Part shown: positions 17,028 to 25,400 of the stretch, in pieces
How the letters are laid out: every line of letters begins with the position of its first letter
Position numbering within the stretch: position 1 is the first letter of the stretch
Assembly (NCBI RefSeq): GCF_023631325.1
Contig: NZ_JALQDG010000042.1
Coordinates: forward strand, 248,001-312,000
Source: Caballeronia sp. INDeC2
Lineage (GTDB): Bacteria > Pseudomonadota > Gammaproteobacteria > Burkholderiales > Burkholderiaceae
Direction: 5' to 3'
DNA: 64,000 nucleotides
Translations under genes and position numbers: made by a program
Notes under the pieces: model-generated
Database searches by the model: none
The model's input: only the letters and a program-made list of their open reading frames with translations
What the model was told of the DNA's origin: nothing

Positions 17028-17933
17028 ATGCTGAAGCGCTATCCTTCGATTCAGTCGATGCAGGCCTTTTTGCAGGCCGCGCGCGCCGGCAGCTTTTCGA
17101 GCGCGGCGCGTCAGTTGTCGCTCACGCATAGCGCGATCAGCCAGCAGATCCGCACGCTCGAAGAGTTCGTCGGCCAGCCGCTTTTCGTGCGCGAAGGCGC
17201 GCGCGTAGTGCTCACCGACGCGGGCGCGCTCTTCGCCAATCAACTCGGCGACGGCTTCGAGCAAATCGATCGTGCGTTGTCGTCGGTGAAGGAGCGCGCG
17301 GTGAAGCAGTCGATCACGCTCGACGTCGATCCCGAACTCGCGCAAAGCTGGCTCGTCGCGCGGCTGCCCGCGTTGCTCAGCGCGTTGACGGGTACATCGC
17401 TGACCGTGCTGTCCGCGCCGCGCCACGACCGCAGCGCGTTCGAGCGCGTGGATCTCGCGCTGCGTTACGGCTATGGCGAATGGGACGGCTTAGAGAATGC
17501 GCTGATATGCGGCGATCGTCTGACGGTCATGGGTTCGCCCGCATTGCTGAACGCGCGCGGACTCGCGGTGCCGCTTGCGCCGCAACACGTGCTCGCGCTG
17601 CCTTTGCTCGGCTACACGAAACGTTCATGGATACCGTGGCTCGCCGCCGCGGGTCTGCCGGAGGTGGAACCGCATGCGGTCGCCGTCTTCGACAACGCAG
17701 CGGGCTTGATCGCGGCCGCGAGCGCGGGCGTGGGCGTCGGGCTCGCGCGTGGCCTGCTCGCCGCCGATGCGCAACGCGACGGCAGGCTGATCGAACTCAC
17801 GCAGGTCGAGATCCCGACGCACTACAACCTATACGCCGTGTGGCCGCGCGAGAAATCGGCACGCGTGGCGCCGCTCGTCGATGCGATACGCGCGCTCGTC
17901 GCGCAAACGGTCAACGCGCGCGATCGGCGCTGA
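17028..17933 (+). CDS. LysR-family regulator, GcvA/TrpI-like
   Basis: 301 residues. The HTH domain is at 1-65 (IQSMQAFLQAARAGSFSSAA, SLTHSAISQQIRTLEEFVG), followed by the effector domain (GLIAAASAGVGVGLARGLLA). It is divergent from the molybdenum hydroxylase operon and is its probable regulator. The last 23 bp overlap the end of the convergent LysR gene at 17911, so the two regulators share a terminator region and transcripts may interfere. Confidence 0.87.
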   Translation: MLKRYPSIQSMQAFLQAARAGSFSSAARQLSLTHSAISQQIRTLEEFVGQPLFVREGARVVLTDAGALFANQLGDGFEQIDRALSSVKERAVKQSITLDVDPELAQSWLVARLPALLSALTGTSLTVLSAPRHDRSAFERVDLALRYGYGEWDGLENALICGDRLTVMGSPALLNARGLAVPLAPQHVLALPLLGYTKRSWIPWLAAAGLPEVEPHAVAVFDNAAGLIAAASAGVGVGLARGLLAADAQRDGRLIELTQVEIPTHYNLYAVWPREKSARVAPLVDAIRALVAQTVNARDRR

Positions 17934-18804
17934 CGACTTCGCGCACCGTATCGAGAAACCGCGCCAGCACCGGCGACGGCGTTTCCGCGCGATAACGCGC
18001 ATGCAGCGACACTTCCGGACGCGGCGCGGCGAGCGGCACGAAGGCGACACCACCTCCCGACAACTGCTCCGCCGACGCCGGCAAGAGCGCCACGCCAAGC
18101 CCCTCGCGCAAGAGACATAGCAGCGTGTGCAGTTCAACGACTTCCTGCTCGATGCGCGGCGTGAACCCCGCGTCGACACAACAGTCGCGCAGAAACCGCG
18201 CGAGTTGCGACTGCAGCAAACCGAACGACAGGAAGCGCTCGGCTTCGAGTTCGCGCAGCGCGATCTCCTTGCGTGACGCGAACGGGTGCGTCAGCGGGAG
18301 CGCGACCACGGCGGGTTCGCGCAGCACGACTTCGCTCACGATCTCCGGATCTTCGTGCGACACGCGAAAGAAACACACATCGAGCCGGCGCTCTTTCAAC
18401 GCCTGAATCTGCGCGGCGGGCGTCATCTCGTGCAGTGTCCATCTCACTTGAGGATGCTTGCGTGCGAACACGCCGAGCGCGCGTGGAATGGGCTCGACCA
18501 TCGCCGAGCTGATGACGCCGATCTCAAGGCTTCCCACTTCGCCGCGTCCCGCGCAACGCGTGAGATCGATCGCGCGCTCGAACTGCGCGAAGATCAGCGG
18601 CGCCTGTTCCTTCAGTGTTTTCCCTGCCTCGGTGAGCTCGACGCGATGTTGCGAGCGCAAGAACAGCGCTGTGCCCATCTCCTCTTCGAGGATGCGGATC
18701 TGCTGACTCAGCGGCGGCTGCGAAATGTGCAGGCGCGCGGCCGCGCGGCCGAAATGCAGTTCATCGGCGAGCACCGCGAAGTACCGCAAAAGCCGCATGT
18801 CCAT
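17911..18804 (-). CDS. LysR-family regulator of the UbiD/amidohydrolase operon
   Basis: 297 residues with a typical N-terminal HTH (MDMRLLRYFAVLADELHFGR, ISQPPLSQQIRILEEEMG) and a C-terminal effector-binding domain (LHTLLCLLREGLGVALLPAS). The N-terminus belongs to the CbnR/BenM-like class that controls aromatic degradation. It is divergent from the operon starting at 19048, with about 240 bp between the start codons, the standard layout for a LysR activator and its target. Inducer unknown. Confidence 0.87.
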   Translation of the reverse strand: MDMRLLRYFAVLADELHFGRAAARLHISQPPLSQQIRILEEEMGTALFLRSQHRVELTEAGKTLKEQAPLIFAQFERAIDLTRCAGRGEVGSLEIGVISSAMVEPIPRALGVFARKHPQVRWTLHEMTPAAQIQALKERRLDVCFFRVSHEDPEIVSEVVLREPAVVALPLTHPFASRKEIALRELEAERFLSFGLLQSQLARFLRDCCVDAGFTPRIEQEVVELHTLLCLLREGLGVALLPASAEQLSGGGVAFVPLAAPRPEVSLHARYRAETPSPVLARFLDTVREVVSADRAR

Positions 18805-19047
18805 ATCGCCAACGTATCAAGGTCGTGGTCAAAAAATATTGTACAGAGCGTGCATAACTTGTGAGACTGCATCGCAAGCAGCAGTGCACGTCAGTGTGAC
18901 ACTCGATGCCGGCGAGGGGAAGACGCAATCACGACGCGTCTTGCAAAAGGCTGCATGGGCAAGCTCGCAAGAGCTTTCGTTCCATCGACGCGCCTGCCCG
19001 CGATCCGGCAACTGGACAAGCCAGTTCCCCTCAAGGAGATCGAGACC

Positions 19048-19980
19048 ATGATCATCGACACGAGCTGTTATCCGACCAATCTCGTCGACCTCGCCTGGCG
19101 GCACGACGGCGATCCCTTCTCAGGCGAGCGCCTGATCGAAGTGATGGACGGACCGTACATCATCAACGGCAAGCCGCGCCGTATCGACAAAGCCTTTATT
19201 CAACCGCCGCAAGGCAACACCATCTATACGTGGACCGACGGCGTGAAGAGCGGCCGCGAGTCGATCGACGACTATATGGCGTACACCGTCGAGATGACGC
19301 AGACGTATCCCGAACGCCTGCTCGGCTGCTTCGTCTATAACCCGCGCTGCGGCCCGCAGAACGGCGCCGACGCGATCGAGTTCTATGCGAAGGAACACGG
19401 CTTCAGGATGGTGCAGTTGCAGGCGAACATGCATGCGTATCGCCCGGACCGCGCGCTCGACTGGCTGCGCCCCGCGTTGCGCAAATGCGCGGACCTCGGG
19501 CTCATCGTGAAGCTGCATACCGGCGACGGTCCGTACAGCATTCCGAGCGAGTGGTATCCGCTGATCCGCGAGTTTCCGTCGGTGCCGTTCATCATGGCGC
19601 ACTTCGGCGTGCAGACCGGTGGCGTGTATTGCTTCGAGCCGTATCAGATGGCGCTCGATACGCCGAACGTCTATTGCGAATCGAGCTGGTGTCTGCAATC
19701 GCGCATCGTCGAGTTCGCGAAGGTATTGCCCACGCACAAGATCCTCTACGGCTCGGACACGCCGCCCAACGAGCCGGGCATGTGGCTGCGCCTGCTCGAA
19801 GTGCTCTGCCACGAGCCGCCGCAGGGCCTCAATCTCGACGAAGACACGCTCGAGGACTATCTCGGCAACAACCTCGCGCGCATGCTCGGCATCGAACCGA
19901 GCGCGCCGCCTAGGACCGTGGAAGAAGCCCGGGCCTATCTCGACCAATACAAAGAAGCAGACTACGCAGGAGCGCGCTGA
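19048..19980 (+). CDS. Amidohydrolase_2 paralogue lacking the HxH metal motif
   Basis: 310 residues, a TIM-barrel protein closely related along its whole length to the next gene product. The neighbour starts IIDTHLHPTN, but this one reads IIDTSCYPTN, so both His of the first metal site are replaced (S6, Y8). The neighbour's K121/H123 correspond to Q123/Q125 here. Other putative site residues remain (H157 in KLHTGDGP, H185 in AHFG, D237 in GSDTPP). It may be a non-catalytic partner subunit or may have changed chemistry. The ATG at 19048 follows AAGGAG. It is the first gene of the operon and its stop overlaps the next start by 1 nt. Confidence 0.85.
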   Translation: MIIDTSCYPTNLVDLAWRHDGDPFSGERLIEVMDGPYIINGKPRRIDKAFIQPPQGNTIYTWTDGVKSGRESIDDYMAYTVEMTQTYPERLLGCFVYNPRCGPQNGADAIEFYAKEHGFRMVQLQANMHAYRPDRALDWLRPALRKCADLGLIVKLHTGDGPYSIPSEWYPLIREFPSVPFIMAHFGVQTGGVYCFEPYQMALDTPNVYCESSWCLQSRIVEFAKVLPTHKILYGSDTPPNEPGMWLRLLEVLCHEPPQGLNLDEDTLEDYLGNNLARMLGIEPSAPPRTVEEARAYLDQYKEADYAGAR

Positions 19981-20912
19981 TGATCATCGATACCCATCTG
20001 CATCCGACCAATCTCGTCGACGAAGCCTGGCGGCATACGGGCGAGCCTTTCACCGGCGAGCGTCTGCTGAAGATGATGGACGGCCCGTACATCATCAACG
20101 GCAAGCCGCGACGCATCGACATGGGCTTCATTCAGCCGCCGCCCGGCAACACCGGGTATCGCGACGGCAACCGGCGCGGTCGTGAAGGCATCCGCGATTA
20201 CATGTCGTATATCGCCGAGCTTACGCAAAAGTATCCGGACCGCTTCATCGGCAACTTCACGTACAACCCGCGCTGGGGTCCGGAGAACGGCGCGGCGGAG
20301 CTCGAGTTTCATGTGAAGGAATACGGCTTCAAGATGCTCAAGCTGCACGCGAACATGCACGGCTATCGGCCGGATCGCGCGCTCGACTGGCTGCGTCCGG
20401 CGATGAAGAAGTGCGCCGAGCTAGGCGTCGTCGTGCTGATCCATACCGGCGACGGCCCGTACACGATTCCGACGCAGTTCTATCCCATCATCCGCGAATT
20501 CCCTATGGTGAATTTCATCATCGGTCACTTCGGGATTCAAACCGGCGGCAATTACTCGTTCGAAGCCTTCTGGATGGCGATGGATACGCCCAACGTCTAT
20601 TGCGAGTCGGGCTGGTGCTATCAGTCGCGCATCGTCGAGTTTGCGCGCGAATTGCCGCGCAACAAGATCGTGTTCGGCACCGATTCGCCGCCGAACGAGC
20701 CGGGCATGTGGCTGCGCGAGCTGGAGATGTTGTGCGGTCCCGCACCGCAGGGCATGGATCTCGACGAGGACGGCCTGGAAGACTATATGGGCAACAACAT
20801 CGCGCGGCTGGTCGGCATCGAACCGACGAAGCCACCGAAGGATCTTGCCGAGGCGGAGAAGCGATTGAAGGCCACGTATGTGAAGAGCGACGAAGCCGCG
20901 CAGACAGCCTGA
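19980..20912 (+). CDS. Amidohydrolase_2 family metal-dependent hydrolase/decarboxylase
   Basis: 310 residues of the amidohydrolase_2 family, which includes ACMS, 5-carboxyvanillate and gamma-resorcylate decarboxylases and some hydratases. The full metal site is visible: H6 and H8 (DTHLHPT), H155 (LIHTGDGP), H183 (IGHFGIQTGG) and D235 (GTDSPPNEPGMW). It is translationally coupled to the HxH-less paralogue (TGATG), so equimolar production of the two, perhaps as a hetero-oligomer, is plausible. UbiD and UbiX follow. It likely acts on a small carboxylated (hetero)aromatic or ring-opened acid; the exact reaction is unknown. Confidence 0.85.
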   Translation: MIIDTHLHPTNLVDEAWRHTGEPFTGERLLKMMDGPYIINGKPRRIDMGFIQPPPGNTGYRDGNRRGREGIRDYMSYIAELTQKYPDRFIGNFTYNPRWGPENGAAELEFHVKEYGFKMLKLHANMHGYRPDRALDWLRPAMKKCAELGVVVLIHTGDGPYTIPTQFYPIIREFPMVNFIIGHFGIQTGGNYSFEAFWMAMDTPNVYCESGWCYQSRIVEFARELPRNKIVFGTDSPPNEPGMWLRELEMLCGPAPQGMDLDEDGLEDYMGNNIARLVGIEPTKPPKDLAEAEKRLKATYVKSDEAAQTA

Positions 20913-20967
20913 CATCACGCGGGCGCGGTTGTTCACGCGCCCCTTCTTCCTTTCGACGGAGCTCACG

Positions 20968-22353
20968 ATGGCCGATAACATCTTTCGCGCCACGCAGGAC
21001 TTTCATTGCTTTGCGCACGCGTATCGCGAGCAGTATCCGGACGATGTGCTGACGCTTACGCAGCGCCTGTCCGCCGATCAGGACGTCACCGCGATCGTCG
21101 CGGCGCTCGCATCGCGCGGACAGCATCCGATGATCGTGTGCGAGAACGTCGATGGCATCGGCACGCCTTTGGCGACGAACTTCTTCGCCTCGCGCGAGCG
21201 TATCGCCCGCTTGTTCGACGTCGATGCGCCGGGTCTCTTCGACGCATATCAGCTGTGCGCGAACGCACCGATCGCGCCGGTGCATGTCGCGAGCGGCCCC
21301 GTGCTCGATGAAGTGATCGAAGGCGATGCAGTCGATCTCACGCGCCTGCCGATGATCCGCCACTTCGCCACCGATCGCGGCCCGTACATCACCAACGCGG
21401 TGATCGTCGCGGAAGACCCGGTGACTGGCATCGCCAATCTCAGCTATCACCGTTCGATGCTGCATGCGAAGAACGCGCTCGCGACGAGCCTGCATTCGCG
21501 CGGCCACCTGTGGCGCATGCTGCAAACGGCGAAGGCGCGCGGCGACACGCTGAAGGTCGCGATGGTCGTCGGCGCGCATCCGTTGTTCATGCTCGCGGCG
21601 GCCTCGCGTGTGCCATTCGGCTTCGATGAGCGCGCCATTGCCGGTGGACTCTTCGGTGCGCCGCTGGAGCTCGTGCGCACGCCGCGTCACGGCATCGGCG
21701 TGCCCGCAGCCGCGGAGTTCGTGCTGGAAGGCGCGATCGATCCCGATGCGCGCGCCGAAGAAGGTCCGTTCGGCGAGTTCACGGGCTATTCATCGGATCG
21801 TTCGACCAACAACGTACTGCACGTCGACACGATGATGCGCCGTCGCGATGCGTGGCTCATCGATGTCGTCGGCGGTCCGTATGCCGAGCATCTCACGCTC
21901 GCCCGCCTGCCGCGCGAGGCCGAAATGAGCGAGAAGCTGAAGGCGCGTTTTCCTTCGGTCACGGCGCTGCACTACCCGAACTCGGGCACGCACTTCCACT
22001 GTTACGTCGCGCTGAATCAGACACGCGATGGCGAAGCGCGTCAGATCATGCTCGCGCTGCTCGGCTGGGATCCGTATCTCAAGCATGTCGTCGCCGTCGA
22101 TAGCGACATCGACATCACGGACGACTCGCAGGTGCTCTGGGCGATGGCCGCGCATGCGCAGCCGCACGAGGACGTATTCATCGTCGGCGGCTTGCCGGGC
22201 AGTCCGCTCGATCCTTCTTCGTCCGTGGACGGCACCACGTCGCGCATGGGTATCGACGCGACGCGCGGCTCGCGTTTCGACGGCATACGCGCGCGCATCG
22301 GCGAAGACGCCATGCGGCGCGCAACGGACATCTTGCAAGGAGCCGCGCGATGA
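20968..22353 (+). CDS. UbiD-family prenylated-FMN decarboxylase
   Basis: 461 residues of the UbiD family, which reversibly (de)carboxylate aromatic, heteroaromatic or alpha,beta-unsaturated acids with prenyl-FMN. Active-site and cofactor blocks are visible: GIANLSYHRSML (the Arg of the catalytic triad) and EGPFGEFTGYSSD (the Glu). The remaining acid is probably in the following strand. The start at 20968 follows ACGGAGC. It overlaps the UbiX gene by 4 nt, so the apoenzyme and its cofactor synthase are made together. The surrounding amidohydrolases, permease and deaminase argue for a catabolic role, not ubiquinone synthesis. Confidence 0.9.
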   Translation: MADNIFRATQDFHCFAHAYREQYPDDVLTLTQRLSADQDVTAIVAALASRGQHPMIVCENVDGIGTPLATNFFASRERIARLFDVDAPGLFDAYQLCANAPIAPVHVASGPVLDEVIEGDAVDLTRLPMIRHFATDRGPYITNAVIVAEDPVTGIANLSYHRSMLHAKNALATSLHSRGHLWRMLQTAKARGDTLKVAMVVGAHPLFMLAAASRVPFGFDERAIAGGLFGAPLELVRTPRHGIGVPAAAEFVLEGAIDPDARAEEGPFGEFTGYSSDRSTNNVLHVDTMMRRRDAWLIDVVGGPYAEHLTLARLPREAEMSEKLKARFPSVTALHYPNSGTHFHCYVALNQTRDGEARQIMLALLGWDPYLKHVVAVDSDIDITDDSQVLWAMAAHAQPHEDVFIVGGLPGSPLDPSSSVDGTTSRMGIDATRGSRFDGIRARIGEDAMRRATDILQGAAR

Positions 22354-22922
22354 GCACGCGACGCATCGCGGTGGGCATCAGCGGCGCGTCGGGTTTCGCG
22401 TACGGCGTGCGCCTGCTCGAATTGCTGCGCGAACTCGATATCGAAACGCATCTGACCATCTCGCGCAGCGCGCTCCTGACGATGGCGCACGAGACCGACT
22501 ACAAGCTCGCCGATGTCAGCGCGCTCGCAAGCGTCACGTATCGATGCGACGACATGGCCGCCGCCATTTCCAGCGGATCGTTCCGCACGCTGGGCATGAT
22601 CGTCGCGCCCTGTTCGATGAAGACGCTCGCGGAGATCGCAAGCGGCATTTCATCGAGCCTCATCTCGCGCGCCGCCGACGTCACGCTCAAGGAGCGCCGC
22701 CCGCTCGTGCTGCTGGCACGCGAAACGCCGTACACGCTGGCGCATCTGCGCAACATGATCGCCGTCACCGAGATGGGCGGGATCGTCGCGCCGCCGGTGC
22801 CCGCGTTCTATGCGCGCCCCGCTTCACTCGACCAGATGATCGACCACACGCTCGGCCGCGTGCTCGATCTGTTCGGTCTGGATTGCAATGTGGTTCGGCG
22901 CTGGAAGCAACACGAAGCCTGA
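22350..22922 (+). CDS. UbiX/Pad1-family flavin prenyltransferase
   Basis: 190 residues. UbiX proteins make prenyl-FMN from FMN and dimethylallyl phosphate for UbiD partners. Characteristic segments are VGISGASGFAYGVRLLELL (FMN phosphate-binding start), VAPCSMKTLAEIASGISSSL and ERRPLVLLARETPYTLAHLRNM, with an aromatic-rich C-terminal part. The start overlaps the UbiD stop (ATGA). A pathway-dedicated UbiX next to a UbiD is common in aromatic catabolic operons and confirms the UbiD assignment. Confidence 0.92.
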   Translation: MSTRRIAVGISGASGFAYGVRLLELLRELDIETHLTISRSALLTMAHETDYKLADVSALASVTYRCDDMAAAISSGSFRTLGMIVAPCSMKTLAEIASGISSSLISRAADVTLKERRPLVLLARETPYTLAHLRNMIAVTEMGGIVAPPVPAFYARPASLDQMIDHTLGRVLDLFGLDCNVVRRWKQHEA

Positions 22923-22943
22923 CTGACTCAAAGGAGACAAGCG

Positions 22944-23996
22944 ATGACTCATATCCACACCACGCACAACACGTTCGACAAGATTCCCGTCACGGTGCTG
23001 ACGGGCTTTCTCGGCGCTGGCAAAACGACGCTGCTCAACTACATCCTGCGCGAGAAGCACGGCCACAAGATCGCGGTGATCGAGAACGAGTTCGGCGAAG
23101 TCGGCATCGATGGCGGACTCGTGCTCGAATCGACCGAAGAAATCTATGAAATGACCAATGGCTGTGTATGCTGCGTCGGCGCGGTGCGCGAGGACCTCGT
23201 GCGCATCGTGAGAATGCTCGTGGAGCGGCCCGAGCGGCTCGATCACATCATCGTCGAGACGAGCGGGCTTGCCGATCCGTATCCGGTCGCGCAGACCTTT
23301 TTCATCGGCGATCCGATCGCGCAACGCGTGACGCTCGACGCCGTCGTGACAATGGTCGATGCGAAGCACATCGCCGCGCATCTCGACGATCTCGTGCTCG
23401 ATGGCCGGGACAATCAGGCCGTCGATCAGATCGTGTGCGCGGATCGCATCGTCGTCAACAAGGTGGATCTCGTGACGCCGCAGGATATCGCGTCGTTGAA
23501 AGAGCGGCTTCGCGGACTCAACGCGACGGCTGAGATCGTCGAGTCGAGCTATGCACGGATCGATCTGCGCAGGATTCTCGGCGTGGGCGCGAACGAGTTC
23601 GCGCAGCAACTCGTCGAAGCGGACGACGCGCACGATCGCCACGACCACGACCATCACCATGAAGATCACGACGATCACCATCACGATGAAAGCGTGACGT
23701 CTGTCGGCATCGAAGTCGATGCGGATATCGATCTCGACGCGCTTCAGACATGGCTCGCCGAAATGCGCGCATCGGACGCGACGAACCTCTTCCGCATGAA
23801 GGGCATCTTCGCGGTGAAAGGACAGCCGTATCGATACGTGCTGCAAGGCGTGCACGACATCATCGAACTGCGTGCGGCGCAGGCCTGGGGCTGCGAGCCG
23901 CGTTCGAGCCGCATCGTGTTCATCGGGCGCGAGCTCGACCGCGCCGCGTTGACCGAACGCTTCCATGCCTGCCTTGCCGTTCCGATCGCGGCGTAA
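22944..23996 (+). CDS. G3E-family GTPase (CobW/YjiA/ZNG1-like) with His-rich loop, possible metallochaperone
   Basis: 350 residues. Walker A is GFLGAGKT (21-28), followed by IENEFGEVGIDG, the metal-binding CxCC motif (C74, C76, C77 in NGCVCCVG) and the guanine-specificity motif NKVD (172-175). A His/Asp-rich linker at 230-248 separates the GTPase domain from the C-terminal CobW_C domain, which includes FRMKGIFAVKGQ. Such proteins deliver Zn, Co or Fe to client enzymes. Its position between UbiX and the permease in an operon with three amidohydrolase-fold proteins suggests that it loads metal into them. A GGAG ribosome-binding site is present. Confidence 0.88.
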   Translation: MTHIHTTHNTFDKIPVTVLTGFLGAGKTTLLNYILREKHGHKIAVIENEFGEVGIDGGLVLESTEEIYEMTNGCVCCVGAVREDLVRIVRMLVERPERLDHIIVETSGLADPYPVAQTFFIGDPIAQRVTLDAVVTMVDAKHIAAHLDDLVLDGRDNQAVDQIVCADRIVVNKVDLVTPQDIASLKERLRGLNATAEIVESSYARIDLRRILGVGANEFAQQLVEADDAHDRHDHDHHHEDHDDHHHDESVTSVGIEVDADIDLDALQTWLAEMRASDATNLFRMKGIFAVKGQPYRYVLQGVHDIIELRAAQAWGCEPRSSRIVFIGRELDRAALTERFHACLAVPIAA

Positions 23997-24035
23997 CGAA
24001 CACCCCCGCCGACAACGATAATCAGGAGACACGTG

Positions 24036-25376
24036 ATGAACCCCGACCAACACCCCGTCGATCGCGTCCTGCCCAAGCGGCAGATGATCACGCTCGGCCT
24101 GCAGCACATGCTCGTCGCTTATATCGGCGCGATTGCCGTGCCGTTGATCGTCGCATCCGCATTGAAGATGTCGCCCGCCGACACCACCGTGCTCATCAGC
24201 ACGGCGCTCTTCTGCTCGGGCATCTCGACGGTGCTGCAGACCGTCGGCATCTGGAAGTTCGGCGTGCGCCTGCCGATTCTGCAAGGTGTCGCGTTCAGCA
24301 GCGTGGGGCCGGTCATCGCGATCGGCATGAGTCCGGGCGTCGGCTTCGCGGGCGTGTGCGGCGCGGTGATCGGCGCGGGCGTGTTCACGATGTTCGCCGC
24401 GCCGCTCGTCGGACGTCTGCGGCGCTTCTTTCCGCCTGTCGTGACCGGCTGCATCGTCACCGTGATCGGACTGCAACTCTTTCCCGTCGCGTATCAATGG
24501 GCGGGCGGCGGCGAGAACGCGCGTCAGCACTTCGGCGCGCTGCCCTTCCTGTGCGTCGCGCTCTTCGTCGCGCTGGTCATTCTCGCCGTCAACCGCTTCG
24601 CCAATGCGTTCCTGCGCAACCTGTCGGTGTTGATCGGTCTCGTCGCGGGCAGCGTGCTGGCGTGCGCGCTCGGCATGGGCGACTTCGGCAGCGTCGCCAG
24701 CGCGCCCTGGTTCACGATGCCGCTGCCGTTTCACTTCGGCATGCCCGTGTTCTCCGTGGTGCCCGTGCTGACCATGATCGTCGTCATGGTCGTGCAGATG
24801 GTCGAGTCGATGGGGCTCTTCGTCGCGATCGGCGATATCGTCGACAAGAACATCAGCGAGGAAGACGCCGTGCGCGGCATGCGCGCGAACGGTCTCGCGA
24901 GCGCGATCGCCGGCATGTTCGCCGCGTTTCCGTTCATCGCGTTCATGGAGAACGTCGGCCTCGTCATTCTGACCGGCGTGCGCAGCCGATGGGTCGTCGC
25001 GGTGAGCGGCGTGCTCATGTGCGTCGTCGCGCTGGTGCCGAAGATCGGCGCGGTCGTGGCCGCGACGCCCGCGGCTGCGCTCGGGGGCGCGGGTGTCGCG
25101 ATGTTCGGCGTCGTGGTCGCGGCGGGCGTGCAGACGCTCTCCAAAGTGGACTTCGAGCGCAATCGCTACAACGTGCTGATCGTCGGCTTCACGATCGCGA
25201 CCGCGCTCATTCCCGTGATGGCCCCGCAAGTCTTCAAGCAGATGCCGGAGTGGACGCAGCCCTTCGTGCACAGCGGCGTCGTGCTCGCATGCCTCGTATC
25301 GGTCGTACTGAACGCCGTGCTCAACGGCGCGCACGAAGAAGACGACGTGCCCGCGCACAGCATGGTGCGCGAGTAA
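24036..25376 (+). CDS. NCS2-family nucleobase:cation symporter (xanthine/uracil permease type)
   Basis: 446 residues with about 14 hydrophobic segments, the NCS2 (nucleobase-ascorbate transporter) family. The family start LGLQHMLVAYIGAIAVPLIV, the QLFPVAYQWAGGG region and GFTIATALIPVMAP are clear. These carriers import xanthine, urate, uracil and related heterocycles by H+ symport. AGGAG lies 7 nt before the ATG at 24036; a GTG at 24033 is less well spaced. It is followed immediately by a deaminase-type amidohydrolase. This points to an N-heterocycle as the operon's substrate. Confidence 0.9.
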   Translation: MNPDQHPVDRVLPKRQMITLGLQHMLVAYIGAIAVPLIVASALKMSPADTTVLISTALFCSGISTVLQTVGIWKFGVRLPILQGVAFSSVGPVIAIGMSPGVGFAGVCGAVIGAGVFTMFAAPLVGRLRRFFPPVVTGCIVTVIGLQLFPVAYQWAGGGENARQHFGALPFLCVALFVALVILAVNRFANAFLRNLSVLIGLVAGSVLACALGMGDFGSVASAPWFTMPLPFHFGMPVFSVVPVLTMIVVMVVQMVESMGLFVAIGDIVDKNISEEDAVRGMRANGLASAIAGMFAAFPFIAFMENVGLVILTGVRSRWVVAVSGVLMCVVALVPKIGAVVAATPAAALGGAGVAMFGVVVAAGVQTLSKVDFERNRYNVLIVGFTIATALIPVMAPQVFKQMPEWTQPFVHSGVVLACLVSVVLNAVLNGAHEEDDVPAHSMVRE

Positions 25377-25400
25377 AACGTGATGACAGGACAACTCTTC

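Noticed and set aside
22350..22922. UbiX as the ubiquinone biosynthesis enzyme
   Set aside because: Overlap with a UbiD gene inside a catabolic operon with permease and hydrolases makes a pathway-dedicated cofactor enzyme much more likely.
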